NCBI GenBank assembly: GCA_024500155.1
Contig: CM044856.1
Location: 52,142,303-52,206,302, forward strand
Reading direction: 5' to 3'
DNA length: 64,000 nt
Source: Chenopodium formosanum
Taxonomy: Eukaryota > Streptophyta > Magnoliopsida > Caryophyllales > Amaranthaceae
In this document: positions 10,554 to 22,985 of the stretch, piece by piece
Layout of the letters: each line of letters starts with the position of its first letter
Position numbering within the stretch: the stretch's first letter is position 1
Notes under the pieces: model-generated
Seen by the model: the letters and a program-made list of their open reading frames with translations, nothing else
What the model was told of the DNA's origin: nothing
Databases searched by the model: none
Position numbers and translations under genes: made by a program

Positions 10554-13500
10554 TCAATCTGAAATTCCTTCGTTGTGGTCTGATCGCATATAACCCGTTT
10601 CTTTGTCTATGACATTTAGTAAAACAGGTCTAGGAACAGTGAAAGGTGCAAAATCATCAAACGCATCATATTCTTCCTCACCCTCAACATCTCCAATAAC
10701 AAGGATTCTTCTTTTGCCAGCTAGCACTATAGACCATTTTGAATCGACTGGGTCAGTTACGTAGAACACTTGCTTAGCTTGAGATGCAAGGATAAATTGT
10801 TTCATACTATCATTCAAGTAGTCAAGATCTACAAGAGTAAAGTCCTCATATTTGTTGTTACGCCTGATATTATCAACCCACTTACACTTGAAAAGAGCAA
10901 CCGTGAAGTTACAATAATCAAGCTCCCATATTTCTTGAATTCGACCATAGTATGACAACTTTGCATCGACAAGTGATTTATGCTTAGCACTTGCAAACTC
11001 CCTTGACGATGTCACAAGCGTTACACCACTGTTTAGGGTCGAGGAAGATTTCAAATCACGACCCTCGGTCCAAAAAGTGTACCCATTGATGTCATATCCC
11101 TCAAATGAACGAACATGATCCCTAAAACAGTACGCAAGCCACCGTACTGTATTGGTCACGTTAGTATTATCCAATCAACTCATTATTCGATCACGAAACC
11201 AATTAACAAACCTCTTATTATGCAATTGCATAAGTGCCCTTTCACCTTTCGTTGGAAATTCATCACGCAAACTAGCCATGTGCTCATATAAATATGGGTG
11301 CACATCTGAAACAAGTTGCAACACATAAAGGTGTGCTTGTAAGAACTGATCTCGGTCAGGTGACGTTCGTTTTGACCCAATTGTGCCATGACCATAAAGT
11401 CTACCTTCATGTCGAGAAGTAGGAAGACCAATAGGTTGAGCAAGGGCTATGCAGTCCGCCACAAAGTTACCTATATCTTCACCCACGGTCCCTTGCATCA
11501 TACTTCCTTCAGGGTGAGCCCGATTCCGTACTCTATCTTGTAATGTACCCATGTATCTTTCAAAAGGGTAGCACCACCTCATGAACACTGAACCGCACAA
11601 CTTAATCTCACACACCAAATAAAGAACTAGATGAACCATTATGTCAAAAAATGAGGGTGGGAAATACATCTTAAATTTGCACAAAGTCACAACCACATCT
11701 GCTTGCAAATCATCTAGTGTACATGGATCAAGCACTTTGCTACAAATTGTATTGAAAAACGAACAAAGGCTTGTAATCGCTTCCCTCACGTGCTTTGGTA
11801 GAATACCACGGATTGCAATCGGTAGGAATACTTGCATCATAATGTGCCAATCATGGGACTTCATACTTGTCAGCTTTAATTCTCCATTCAAGGTTACAAA
11901 TCTTTTCATGTTAGATGAGTACCCTGATGGAACCTTAATGCCGTACAGACATGCACAAAACATACGTTTCTCTACCCTTGACAATGTATAGAAAGCCGGG
12001 GGGTAAATAATTCTTTTCATCCTTCCCTTTACCCTCAACTTTCTTCTTTGACGCATCTTTGGACTTTCCTTTTCCCTTGCTCTCCTCCTTCCCTTTTTTC
12101 GAAACATTTTCATCTTCTTTTCTTGGTTCCTTCCCATTTCTAAACTTTTCTTAAGGCCACAATTCTAGACAAATCCCCATCTCTTTCAAATCTAACCGTG
12201 CACCCTTTCCGTCCTTTGTTTTGCCTTGGATATTCATAAGCGTTCCCAAAAGAGCATCACACACATTCTTCTCTATATGTATCACATTAAGACAATGCCT
12301 AACGTCATGTTCTATTCTGTACGGAAGCTTCCATAAGATTGATTCCTTCTTCAAAAGAGCAGCTGAGACCACAGTTTTTCCTGATTTTCCACACACCGTT
12401 CGTATCTCTTTCACACAAGCACAAATCTCAGCACTAGTCAATGGTCTAGGCGCAATATCCTCTTCCACTATTCCATCGAAATCCTTTTTCTGCCTACGGT
12501 ACGGGTGATCACGCTTAAGGAATCTTCGAGTCCGCAAGTAGACATCTTTGTGAGAATGAGTAAGGTATACACTTGATGTGTCATCAATACATATGGGGCA
12601 TGCTATTTTCCCTTTGACCTTGTACCCACACAAGTTGCCATTTGCAGGGAAGTTATTCATGGTCCACATAAGGGTTGCACACAATGTGAACATCTCGTTC
12701 TGATGAGCATCGAAAACGGAAACCCCTTCGTCCCACATCTTTCTCAAGTCGTCAATAAGCGGCGCAAGGTAAACATCTATGTCGTTTCTAGGTTGCCTAG
12801 GCCCTGTTATTAGCAATGAAAGCATTACATACTTACGTTTCATGCACAAACAAGGAGGCAAATTATAAATCACTAAGAGTACCGGCCATGTGTTATGTTG
12901 GTTACTAAGATTGCCAAATGGATTCATCCCGTCCGTGCACAACCCGAGCCTTAAATTTCTGACTTCATCACCAAATTTCTCAAACTTCAAATTAATGTTC
13001 TTCCATTGTGGATAGTCAGCTGGATGCTTCAGTATTCTGTTTTTCTTTCTTCCCTCTACATGCCACCTTAAGTTTTTAGCGTCTTTTGGTATTGAGAACA
13101 GACGCTTAAACCTTAGAATAATGGGAAGATACGACTACACCTTAGCGGGAGGTCCCTCAGTACCAGGATTGCAACTCATGCGCTTGTAGCGCGACTGCTT
13201 GCATCGTGGACACTCCTGCAATTGTTCATACTCATTTTGATACAGAATACAGTCATTAGAACATGCATTTATCTTCTTATACTCCAAACCAAAGGGACGC
13301 ATGAGCTTCTTTGCGTAATAGTAAGACTTATGAATTTTATTCCCTTCCGGCAACATATCACTTAATGCGGTCAACAAATAAGTAAAAATAATGTCCGTCC
13401 ACCCATGCTTCGACTTAATGTAGAAAAGTTTTAGCACGGCCGATAGTTTAGAGTATTTTTTGCACCTAGGATACAAAGGCTTTTTGGAAGCCTCCGATAA

Positions 13501-13919
13501 GAACTCCAACACTCCCCCTTCAACACCATGCAACATCTCATCCACTTGTTCATCCTTGACCTCATCCGCCTGATCATCATCGGCTCCATCCTAACCATTA
13601 AACAAATATAGTCATCATTCTCGTATTCCTCGTCCACATGAATCTCATTGCTTCTAACACGCACATCATTCCGATCAAGATCCCCACTGTACTCTCCACT
13701 TTCTCCATGCCAAATCCACACATGGTATAAATGCCTAAACCCACAACATAATACATGATCTCTAATGATTTCAACACTATCGACCACATTCACATTATTA
13801 CAATCAACACAAGGACAATAAAGGCCTTTGCCACCCAGTTTGCGTTGATAAGCTAAAGCCCTCTCGCAAAACTCTTGAACCCCATTCCAAAATTCCAATG
13901 TATCGCGTCTACCATACAT
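10554..13919 (-). pseudogene. TNP2-type CACTA transposase, broken
   Basis: This is the DDE-type transposase that cuts and joins CACTA ends. Domains in order: a transposase-associated N-terminal domain (GKGLYCPCVDCNN, IWHGE; 13919-13620); a middle part with YSKLSAVLKLFYIKSKHGW and CILYQNEYEQL (13545-13135); and the Transposase_21 core with LRLGLCTDGMNPFGNL, TWPVLLVIYNLPPCLCMK and KGKIACPICIDDTSS (12990-12151). A DUF4218-like part follows (PPSFFDIMVHLVLYLV, WCYPFERYMGTL; 12137-11175). Last is a DUF4216-like part (GYTFWTEGRD, YYGRIQEIWELDY; 11174-10554). Breaks seen: a one-base frame change near 13600; an in-frame TAG at 13137-13135; a stop ending the core at 12151 with a frame change into the Lys-rich segment; and an in-frame TGA at 11177-11175. 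The last two could partly reflect introns, but the in-frame stops between matching segments argue for a pseudogene. Confidence 0.9.
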
Positions 13920-15640
13920 CTAACCACGATCCTTCTCCATTTAGTAAACTGTCTCTAAACATATATAGCAACATATAATGAATAATGTGTAATTGCTACA
14001 TATTTTATGTAAATCAAATTCAAGTACAAAACGTGAATATACCATTCATATAGTGAAAAAATGCATGTTTCCAAAGGATCCTTATCACTCCAACCTAACC
14101 CATCCTTGAATATCTACTCTCACTAGTGAATGTATGTCAACTTTCCAATTTTAAGGAAAATCCAGCAGCATTTCCCCCAAGTTCTCCAAGTACACGATGT
14201 AGATAATTAATTACCCACATATGTACCTAGAGAACATAGTGAGGAAATGGTAAGCCAAGATATTCCTTAAAATCGAAAAGAAAACATACATTCACCACCC
14301 AAGTGAGAGTACACATTCAAGAACAGTCCCAACCGGGGACTATTCAAGACTTTCTCCTAATGAGAAAGCCTTGAACGGGTATCTAGGCTTAAGATGATGC
14401 AAGTATTCTATATATTGTTGTATTTATTTGCAATTAAACAATAGACAAGTTGCAATTTCATGAATAAACTTTTATTAAATGGATAAATAGAAAGAAATAT
14501 AGCTTAGTAAAGTTTATAAGTCATACCAATGTAGCAACTACCCAATTGAGCTCAATATGTAGTCCTCAAGCTATACTCGTGCTTCAATTCAGAAATCTAT
14601 TAAAAAAACACAATAAACAAAAATTAGGTTAAATATTATGTATGTAATATTTCTTTCTCATAACATGTCAATTCACTAACTTATTTACAAGCTAAAACAC
14701 ATCATTCATCGAACTAACAATTGCTAAACTATATATTCACTACTTTAATTCGTCTAATTTATTCAAAATTTCTAAACTAACAAGCTTACTAATCTCTAAT
14801 TTTTTCAAAATTACCCATCAAAATAGCTTCAAAGTAACCATTCACCCATTCCAAAATTCATCAACTTTAGGAACAAGGTTACTAATATCTAATTTATTCA
14901 AATATAGCCATCAAAACAACTTAATATTAACCATTTAAACATTCCAAAAATTCAGCTAATTTAATAACAAAGTTTCTAATCTCTAACTTATTCAAAATAA
15001 TCTATCAAAACAACTTCAAATTAACCATTAAAAGTAACATACCAAATTTCAACTATTTAAGTACCAAGGTTAATATATATTCTATAATAAATTCAAAATT
15101 ATCCACCAAAATAAATTGAATTAACCATTAAAGCATAATAAAATCCAACTAAATGAGTAACAAGGTTACTAATTTGTAATATTTTCACAATTTCCCAATA
15201 AAAACACCAAAAATTGCTAAAAATTGAAGTAAAATTATATTTAAACCTAAATTTTAATTTGCCGAACAATTCTTCAACATGAAAAAGAAATTAATAAAAG
15301 TACATAATTGATAAAATAATTGTGAATAAATAAAAAAATTAAACCTAGAACACTCAAATTGTGGTTTAATGTAGCTTGAAGGAAGGAGAGATGGAGCGAG
15401 CTGTGGTCTTCGAACAGGGGAGAAGAGAGGTTGCGCGGCGTCTTCGAACCTCTGTACAAGGTGGCAGCTGTGGTGGAGGGAAAAGGGGAGGCGTAGTCGG
15501 GTTTTCCTGGGTTCGCTCGAATGAAAAAGTGGGTTTTTGTTTTTGGCAGAAATGAAAATGTTAAGGAAAGAGGAGGAAGAAAGGAGGGCAATAAAGGAGA
15601 AAAAAGAATGGTCTTCTTTTTAAAAAAAAATGCCACCGGT
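13920..15640 (-). other. 5' region of the CACTA transposase gene
   Basis: There is no coding match. Positions 13920-15270 are AT-rich, with several repeats of an ACTAATCTCTAATTTATTCAAAAT-like phrase (14760-15180). Positions 15370-15540 are GC-rich on a local scale, which would suit a non-coding first exon of a minus-strand transcript starting in the right subterminal region. Promoter and first-exon placement are inference only. Confidence 0.4.
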
Positions 15641-15810
15641 TCACAAAGGCACCAGTTCAAACCAGGCCCTTTTTTTTGGCACCGGTTTGAGCTGAACCGG
15701 TGCCTTTTCTCTTTGTATAATAACCCGCCCAATTTGGGCCGGTTTTGGCCACTGGTTTGGCTTGAACCGGTGCCATTAGGGGGTTGCCTTTTTGTATTTT
15801 TCTACTAGTG
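15630..15810. repeat. Right subterminal repeats of the CACTA element
   Basis: GCCACCGGTTC, GGCACCGGTTTGAG, TGAACCGGTGCC and related motifs are packed next to the right inverted repeat, mirroring the left end. Open frames crossing this part are chance products of the repeats. Confidence 0.75.
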
Positions 15811-15813
15811 ATG

Positions 15814-16248
15814 TTTGCACTTTTAATTTGCTAATAGTTTTACTGGAGATTTTAGTTTGTTGTTTGATTGATTTTTTATGTTTATTAAAATGCATTTATT
15901 AATAAGTATTTACTTATATGGCCACTAAACCTGATCAAACCAAATCCCACCCGAAAAATTCTCGGGTTTGGAAAGCCTACAAAATCCATTTTTAGATATA
16001 TTTTTGTTTTTCTTAATAATTTAGATTATGGCATTATAATTATTATATATTTTACTAATATTTTTTTCAAATTTTATTTGTTGGATATAATTAATTTTCT
16101 TACAAAAATTAGACTTACCGTGCATGGCAGAAGCCTTAAGCTAGTTATTTACAATTTGTGTCATTATAGTAACAAATATTGATACTCAAAATGAGTAAGT
16201 GGGGCTAACTCACTAACTAACGCTCTTAGGGAATTGGATAACCCTTTA
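15814..16248. other. Host sequence right of the CACTA element, no gene seen
   Basis: AT-rich DNA without a recognisable coding frame. It begins immediately after the ATG target duplication and ends at the TTA target site of the next MITE. Confidence 0.5.
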
Positions 16249-16556
16249 GGGGGTGTTTGGTATGGCATTTTTCAATCAAAGAAACGGATTCATGTAACAG
16301 TTGTTGTTACTTGCTGTTTGGTTTGTGATATGGGGAAACAAATACCATTTCCTTGCGGAAACAAATCACTACAATTCGTTTCCACTCAAACACCCAAGGA
16401 AACAATTACTGTTTCCAACAAAGCTAGCTCTCCTACTTCAATAAATAAATAATAATAATACCAAACAATAAATAAAAGTAACACTTTTGATTACCGTTTC
16501 CCCTTCTTATCAAAATCCTTTCCATTCCATTTCCATATTTCTTACCAAACACCCCC
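16249..16556. mobile_element. Tourist-like (PIF/Harbinger) MITE, 308 bp
   Basis: Both ends carry the 14-bp inverted repeat GGGGGTGTTTGGTA, and the element is flanked by TTA at 16246-16248 and 16557-16559. Terminal repeat and TTA duplication are typical of Tourist/PIF-Harbinger MITEs. There is no transposase. A 72-residue open frame crossing it is not a gene. Confidence 0.88.
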
Positions 16557-19500
16557 TTAAAATGTTATTAATTTTGAAATGCATGCCAAAATCACGCGTC
16601 GATTGATTTCAAGTTAGTTATTCTACTTTTAGTTATCTTATTCAACACTTGTGGGGTGTTGGTTAACTTTTACCTTTTATTATTAAAAAATTACACAAAT
16701 ATAAGTTCTCTCTAAAACAAATATCTAGCCTTTCTAATCCTAGAAGTTGTGTTACTATTTGAAATATACAGTGTGATTCCGAAAATACCCCTCTATCTTT
16801 TTTTAACAAAATTGCCCCTGTTGTCTTGGTCTTTTAGTCTGCTTTTTTTCCTCTACCTTTCTCGAATCCCCTCACAGCCATTCATCTCTTTAACTTCATT
16901 TCCATTTCCAAGTTTCCACTTTACTTGTCTCTCTCATCTATTTCATTCCATGATTTCACCTTCATCTTAATATCCCCTCAAATTCTTCAATACCAAACCA
17001 AATTTAAATTTTTTTAATTTTTACTCTATTTCGATCAGCACGGTAGAAAAACATGCAAATTCAGAGAACTAAATAAGATTATTGATTTTAGAATTTTGCC
17101 TCTCCTCAAGTTGTTTGTGATAAATCAACAAATTTGGGGGTTGGGTTTAATATGTAATCAGAATATTTGAAGAAGGATTATATTATCAATTGGAAATCAT
17201 CCTCGAGCTACAACAACAAAGAAGCAAGATCAAGAATGGGTACTTCTTATTTTTTTTAATTACCATTATAATTCTATATATACTCTAAATTGTAGATTTT
17301 TGACTGATGGGTGTTGTTTAATTAGTTTTAACTTTCAATGATTTTATGACTTGGGTTTGATTGGATTGAATACTTATATATTTGATGTGGGTTTTGCTTT
17401 GATTTTTAATTTATTATGCGGGTTGATTTAAATTCTTCAATATTATATTAATAGAGGATTGGATATGTTTGATGTTGTTGTTTAGTTTATTTATTTTGGC
17501 AGACGGTAGATCAATATATGAGGGTGTATGGGTCACAAAAGCAAATTGCAATTTAAAAAAACATAGTAAAGTCATAATTTAATACAAAAAATATGAACAA
17601 ATCACACTAGTGGTCGGGAATTGGTAGAATCGGGGCTGTAGAAGGGTGGGGGTGGAATAGGGACAGGTTGGTAGGGTGTGTGGGAGTTTTGGTTTGGTGG
17701 TGGGGTATGGGGGAGGTTGGCAGCGGTAGTCAAAAAAGGCAGAGACGGTTCTGATGGTGGGGATGGGACTTAAGTTGTGTAGTGGTGGTGGGGATAGAGA
17801 GGGGTGGAGCAATGGCGGTGGTGTTTGGGGAAGGAGAGAGAAAAGAACCAAAATTATTGAAGGAGCAGTAGGGTCGTGGAGAAGAGTAGGGTCGGGGATT
17901 CGAGGGTTGGAGGTAGGTAGGCTTGGGATGGGGGAGGTGGGCTGGTCATCGGCAACTAATACAGATCTCATCATACGACTTTCTCTCATCTTTTTTTTTT
18001 GAAACTTTGATTTAATGTTAGATCTTAACCATCATATATCCCCTCCATTAAAGCAGCATGCGAGGTAATTTGTTCTTCACTCATCGAATTTCATTTCAAA
18101 AGCTAGGGTTTCTCGTTAATTAATTAAGTCAATTGCTTTGGGTAATAGTTGTGTTGAGCATATTTCAAGTGGGTATTTACGGTGGACTAAGTCAATAAGT
18201 TGTGTAATCCGCCGTTAATTTTTATTTCCGGCGATTAGAGTGGTTGTTAAGGAGTAGGAGAAACGAGGTTGATTTTATTTTTCAAAATTTTGGGTTTTGT
18301 AAAAAAGTTCCAATAAATGTATTATAGTCAACAATTTTTTGCTGAAGAAATTTTGACAGTTGTAAAAGTTGTTCTAAAGCTTGTCGAAATTTTGATAATA
18401 ATTTCTTTTTTAAAACAAGCTTGCATCACAAAACAAGCTTTACCTCTATCAAAAGTTTCAATAGAGGTAAAGCAATTCCAAATTCACGTTGTTCTAAAAC
18501 TTGTCGAAATTCTAAATTTTGACAGAGTAAATGGGTATTACCTCTGTGAAGCTTGTTCTAAAACTTGTCAAAATTTTTTATTTTAACAGCAAAATTTTTT
18601 TTTTGGCTATAATAGGTAAAGCTTTACGTTGACGGATGATATAAAATGAAGATTTTTGATGTTGATGCTTTATAACAATTAGCTTTACCTCGATAAGGTT
18701 GATTATTATTTTTTAAAATTTGAGGTTTTGTAAAAAAAAATTGATCTTGCTTGTTTATTGTAGTACTTTTGCTGATGAAATTTTGCTAATGGTTGAAATT
18801 ATTATTTGTTGTCATTGTTTGATATTCTTTGGCTGTAATTTAAGAAGTGATATGGTTAAATGTAAACATTTTTTTTTTTGATGATGAAATAACTATAATA
18901 ATAAATCCTTAATCTCATGAACCTTATTTAATTTTTATTTAGTTGAACATGTATCACGAAAATCCCATTTAGTTTAAGGTATACAATCAAAGCTAATTGT
19001 ATAAGGGTTTGATTTTGCTCCACTATTGTGATTTGGAATTTTGTGTTCTTATGCTGAATTTATTTGTAAAAATGGCTAGGGAAGTTGATGTTTGTTTAGT
19101 TGCTTGTTTTCACTTTTGAGTTTTCTCTGATCCTCCATTGAAGGAATTTATGAGCTTTCCCTTTCATTAAAGCATCTTGTGAGGATTTGTTTTTCAATCA
19201 TAAATTTTGCAACTACTAGAGTTTATCGATAATTAATTGAGTTAGTGTTATCTTTTGAAGAAAAAAAAATCAATATGTGGGATTAGAAATTAATACAAAA
19301 ATCAAAAAATACAACAAAAACGATCATACCCAGCTTCAAAAAGAAGAGGAGTAACCTCCCACTTAGCACGAAGTGCAGTCTGAACATTCTTGGGTCAATG
19401 AGATTGAGCAGAAAGAAAAATCCCATAAAATCAAATTTTTTAAAACCCAAAACCTTGGTCTATCATAGTTTCCTATAATCTAATCTCATTTTGTGATTAT

Positions 19501-20355
19501 GTTATTTTTTTTCCTTATTTTTTTTTGGATCCGTTTAACGACCTCATTCACTAAATTGAGATAAATTAGTCATTCAATATTTGGTATATGAATAATTAGA
19601 CTGGAAAAATTGAGGTGTTGGTAGAACAAAGACTTTTGCGGTGGGGGGTTTAAAAGTTGAGAGCAGCTAAGACCTTTTAAGTCTCAAGATCAAATCTAAT
19701 ACTCTATGGAATGTAATGGATATAAAGGCATATTTAGAATCATTTGTAGCAACTTTGTAAGATAAAGGCGTTTGGTTAATGAATACTTAAACCTAACTAC
19801 TTAAGGTGGTACATGATTGGGGTCTTATTGAAGCGGCTCACAATTGGTAAGCAACCTTGCTATTATTAGCCTATTTTTATCTTGAAATTTCGCTGATTGT
19901 ATGATCTTATATAAATTAGCAAATCATACAGTAAGCTGGAATTATTAGAGCACTTACTGCATTGCAATAGTGTAGTATCTTTATTTATCTAAATTCAGGT
20001 CACACACAACTGATTTGGTGGCTTATAACTCTCGGGGTTATGCTAATTAACCACTGCTAGGTTTATGAACCATGGGATTCTTCCAACTTTCTATTTAATA
20101 TTTTGAATAATATTGAAACAACCATAAATAAGATTATAATAAATTGTAGTATTAGCTATAATTGGTCAGCTTACTAAATAAAAATCTTATTACACTTGTC
20201 AACCTCTCACAACCCACAGAACACCTACTACATTTAGAAACTAAACAACATGAATTATTTTGGAATATATATTTGATGATTTGCTTTGCTGGTATATGTT
20301 TTTTAGTATTCAAGTATACAATCTAGGCAAATTAAAATAGGTTTTATTCTACTAC
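16557..20355. other. Decayed host region without identifiable exons
   Basis: AT-rich sequence with pyrimidine-rich stretches (16790-16980), a purine-rich block (17625-17960) whose open frames are low-complexity, and intron-like DNA. It lies upstream of the receptor-kinase pseudogene exons on the same strand and may contain its upstream introns or exons, but I could not match any leucine-rich repeat coding segment. Confidence 0.4.
18437..18473. repeat. Perfect 13-bp inverted repeat
   Basis: GCTTTACCTCTAT and its exact complement ATAGAGGTAAAGC are separated by 11 bases. Related pieces (GCTTTACCT, GTTCTAAAACTTGTC) recur between 18360 and 18690, so this is probably part of a small degenerate repeat. 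Confidence 0.6.
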
Positions 20356-20663
20356 ACTTAGTTTGGATAGAAGCAATTGGGTGGAACAGAAAATAAGAGA
20401 AGGAAAGATGACAACAGTTTCTTTTGTTTGGGTAATGGATTGGATTGAGAAAGGAAGGGGAAAGAGAAGGAGAGGAGTTGATCCATTTTCCTCACTCTTC
20501 AATAAATGTAATCTCTCCAAAATTGGATAGATTTGGAGGAAAAATGGAGCTCACCTTCACCACCACTACCCCCCTTCTTATGCTTTCCCTCGTCTTCCTT
20601 TCCTTCTTATGCTTTCCCTCGCCTTCCTTTCCTTCTTTCTTTGTTATCCAAACAAAGTACTTG
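20356..20663. mobile_element. Probable MITE with GTTTGGATA termini
   Basis: ACTTAGTTTGGATAG near the left end and TTATCCAAACAAAGTA near the right end form an imperfect inverted repeat around about 300 bp. The inside contains near-duplicate CTTTCCCTCG..CTTCCTTTCCTTCTT units. I could not settle a target duplication, so family and exact limits are open. Open frames on either strand are low-complexity. Confidence 0.4.
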
Positions 20664-20744
20664 AGATAAATTAAATTCATTATAACAAGGTTAGAGGGTA
20701 TCTATTGATCTATTTTGATTGACACTTAAAATCTATTTTCTCTA

Positions 20745-21099
20745 GGAAAATTGATGGATAACACTCAGGTGGCTGTGAAATGCTTTACGAGAAAATGCAT
20801 TTATGAGGGAGGACCATTTGATAAGTTTTCTTGGTTATAAGGATCTACCAGATGATTAGATTTTGTTTAACAGCATTGGAGAGCATCTTTGTTTACCCAT
20901 AAAATTTTAGTGATGCTTATCAATTAAGAGGGGGAAATCTTTTTCTGCAAGTATTATGTTCTTTGCTTCTTGATTGTTTATTTATTATTTCCGTCTTTAC
21001 TTCAAAGCTGAAATGATAATACTTTTTTTCTTGGTAGGCTTGAAGTCTACACTAGCAGGAAAAAAAATAGCTTTTGGGATAACTCCATGGCATGGAATA
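20745..21099 (+). pseudogene. LRR receptor-like kinase pseudogene, kinase subdomains II to VIa
   Basis: After a TCTATTTTCTCTAG acceptor-like site the plus strand reads LMDNTQVAVKCFT...EGGPF, matching L.DNT.VAVKRLT....GG of class II LRR receptor kinases (subdomain II with the ATP-binding Lys). Further on, near 20895-20945, a degenerate segment resembles the VYP...NLSVAYRLRE part. After an intron-like gap ending TTTTTTTCTTGGTAG, positions 21036-21099 read STLAGKKIAFGI, the TRKRIALG-type start of subdomain VIa. Stops and a one-base frame change just before the GMEYLH motif show decay. The exon is cut at 21099 by the chromovirus insertion and resumes at 30702. Confidence 0.72.
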
Positions 21100-21703
21100 T
21101 GATATAAAAAAACCAAGGAAAAACAAGAAAAGGGGAGGAGAAAACACGTAACAACAATATCAAATCAACAAAACAAGATAAACATATCTCAACAACCACC
21201 AAGATATATGAAATAGGGGTTCTTAATCAAAACTAACACACAGCAAAGCCAGGATTTAAGGTGTAACCATAAAGATTACAAGGTAGCAATCACAAAGAAA
21301 GCAAATAATCCCAAAGATTATGGGTAGAGAGAGAAAGTCTCTTTGATTACAAAATCCAGCAAAGTTCAACATAAAAATTAAATGCAAAACGTTCTCAAAA
21401 GGAACTTAAATAGTTTGTACAAATCTGACAGAAAACGGAAAAAGGTTTGGCCGAACCAAGGGTAGGTTCGGTCGAACTTTTGAAGTCCAACCTCTCCTGC
21501 AAAAATGCTGAAATCTGATTTTCTACTACCTAGAAGGTTCGGTCGGACTTCCTTGGTTCGACCGCACCACTTCAATTCTTCTGGTCTTTAAGTGTTATGA
21601 TAGTCAACCCCGAGAGGTGACCACTAAGGATCTTGGCCCGACTACGTGTCACAAACGTGGCACGTCTTCCACTTCTTCCACTAAGTTCCATGCACCCATG
21701 TCA
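21100..21703 (-). repeat. 3' LTR of the chromovirus
   Basis: It reads TG..CA on both strands (starts TGATATAAAA, ends CATGTCA) and matches 29693-30701 over its whole length apart from indels and the MITE. On the minus strand the integrase frame runs into it, with a stop at 21651-21649. Compared with the other LTR, one base is missing near 21655, which causes this stop. Left next to it is the GAATA target duplication. Confidence 0.9.
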
Positions 21704-22800
21704 AACCCCTCCTCTTCAAAAGGAATTGCCCTCAATTCCGGATCATCTTCACCAATATCATCTTCAAAAAGAAAAGGAGCAAGATCACCAACATTAAAGG
21801 TAGCATGAACTCCAAAGTCTCCCGATAGTTTGAGCTTGTAAGCATTAGTTCCAACCCTCTCCACAACTTCAAAGGGGCCTTTGGATATTGGCAAGAGTTT
21901 GTTCTTTCTCTTAGCCGAAAATCTTTCCTTTCGAAGATGGAGCCACACAAGATCACCTACATTGAATTCCCTTGGCTTCTTGAATTTGTTTGCCCTTGCC
22001 TTATAACCCTCATTTGCTTTCTCAATTATCTTCTTGAAATCTTCATGAAGCTTTTTCATTGTTTCAACTCTATATTTTGCCTCAAATCTCAATTCCTCTT
22101 GAGGAATACTAGACAACAAGTCAAGTGGTAGGTGGGGATTGAAACCATACACTACTTCAAATGGTGTTTTCCCGGTAGCTATGCAATGAGAGCAGTTATA
22201 AGAAAATTCGGAAGTTTGAGATCTGAATCTTTCATGTGGTTGCTAATGATAGCTCGGAGAACAGTGGACATCGTACAATTCGTTACCTCGGTTTGGTTGT
22301 CGGTTTGAGGGAGACTAGAGGTACTAAACAAGAGCTTAGTTCCCACTAAATTCCACAAGGTCTTCCAAAAGTAGATCAAGAACTTAGGATCTCGATCCAA
22401 AACAATACTTTTTGGAATGACATGAAGCTTCACCACTTCTCTAAAGAACAAGGTAGCCACATGAGAAGTGTCATTGGTCTTGTGGCAAGGAATAAAGTGA
22501 GCCATCTTGCTAAAACGATCAACCACAACAAACACGGAATCATTTTGCCTTTGGGTGCAAGGGAGAGCAACCACAAAATCCATACTAAGATCATCCCATG
22601 GGTGACTAGTAACTGAAAAAGGAGAGTAGATTCCTTCACATAATTGACTCTTAGCCTTGTGATAAGCCTCATAACGAGCTATTATATCTTGCACATCACC
22701 AAACATCTTGGGCCAATAAAAAATGTTCTCGGAGGATGTCATAAGTTTTTGCAACCCCAAAGTGTCTGGCTAGGCCTCCTTGATGAACTTATTAAACAAG
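21649..22800 (-). pseudogene. Integrase domain of the chromovirus pol
   Basis: The Ty3/gypsy integrase core is visible: SMDFVVALP with the first catalytic Asp, VVVDRFSKMAHFIPCHKT, and LDRDPKF with the second Asp (usual SDRDxKF). It continues as LLFSTSSLPQTDNQTEV, where the usual QTDGQTEV Glu is kept. The upstream HHCC zinc segment is damaged (YEAYHKAKSQ where C..C is expected). After a stop near 22179 the C-terminal part is open from 22152: VGDLVWLHLRKERF, GPFEVVERVGTNAYKLKL and HATFNVGDLAPF, typical of chromovirus integrase tails. The last codons lie inside the 3' LTR. Confidence 0.88.
21704..21724 (-). other. Polypurine tract of the chromovirus
   Basis: On the minus strand GAAGAGGAGGGGTTT directly precedes the LTR start TGACATGG. 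It would prime plus-strand DNA synthesis. It also lies within the integrase reading frame. Confidence 0.75.
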
Positions 22801-22985
22801 TAACCGTCGATGAGAGCATTTCGAAACACAAAGCTTGTTTCCCTTGAAAAGGAAACCTTATTGCACCATGAAAGAGCCATCGACCCCTTCCTTACACTTT
22901 TTCATCAACCCACCAAAATCCTCATCATCACCATACAACTCTTTGAGCAATTCAAATCCTAAAAATTTCGCATTAAGAATAGTGA

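Larger units (their letters stand above)
666..15810 (-). mobile_element. Complete CACTA (En/Spm) DNA transposon, 15.1 kb
   Basis: The left end reads CACTAGTAGAAAAATA and the right end is its reverse complement (TATTTTTCTACTAGTG), giving a 16-bp perfect terminal inverted repeat. The flanking triplets 663-665 and 15811-15813 are both ATG, the 3-bp target duplication expected for CACTA elements. Subterminal regions carry many copies of AACCGGTGCC or its complement. Genes run on the minus strand in the order TNP2 (13919-10554), TNP1/Transposase_24 (about 9864-8107) and Ulp1-like protease (about 6985-5940, last exon near 1320-1237). The right end is therefore the 5' end. Every gene carries frame breaks, so the copy is probably non-autonomous now, but the ends look fit to be mobilised in trans. 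Confidence 0.93.

Noticed and set aside
15274..15808. Open frames of 152 and 95 residues at the right end of the CACTA element
   Set aside because: They are composed of subterminal repeat sequence and antisense to one another.
17579..18002. Proline/Ser-rich minus frame and Gly-rich plus frame of 136 and 82 residues
   Set aside because: Purine-rich low-complexity DNA; no domain and no splice or promoter support.
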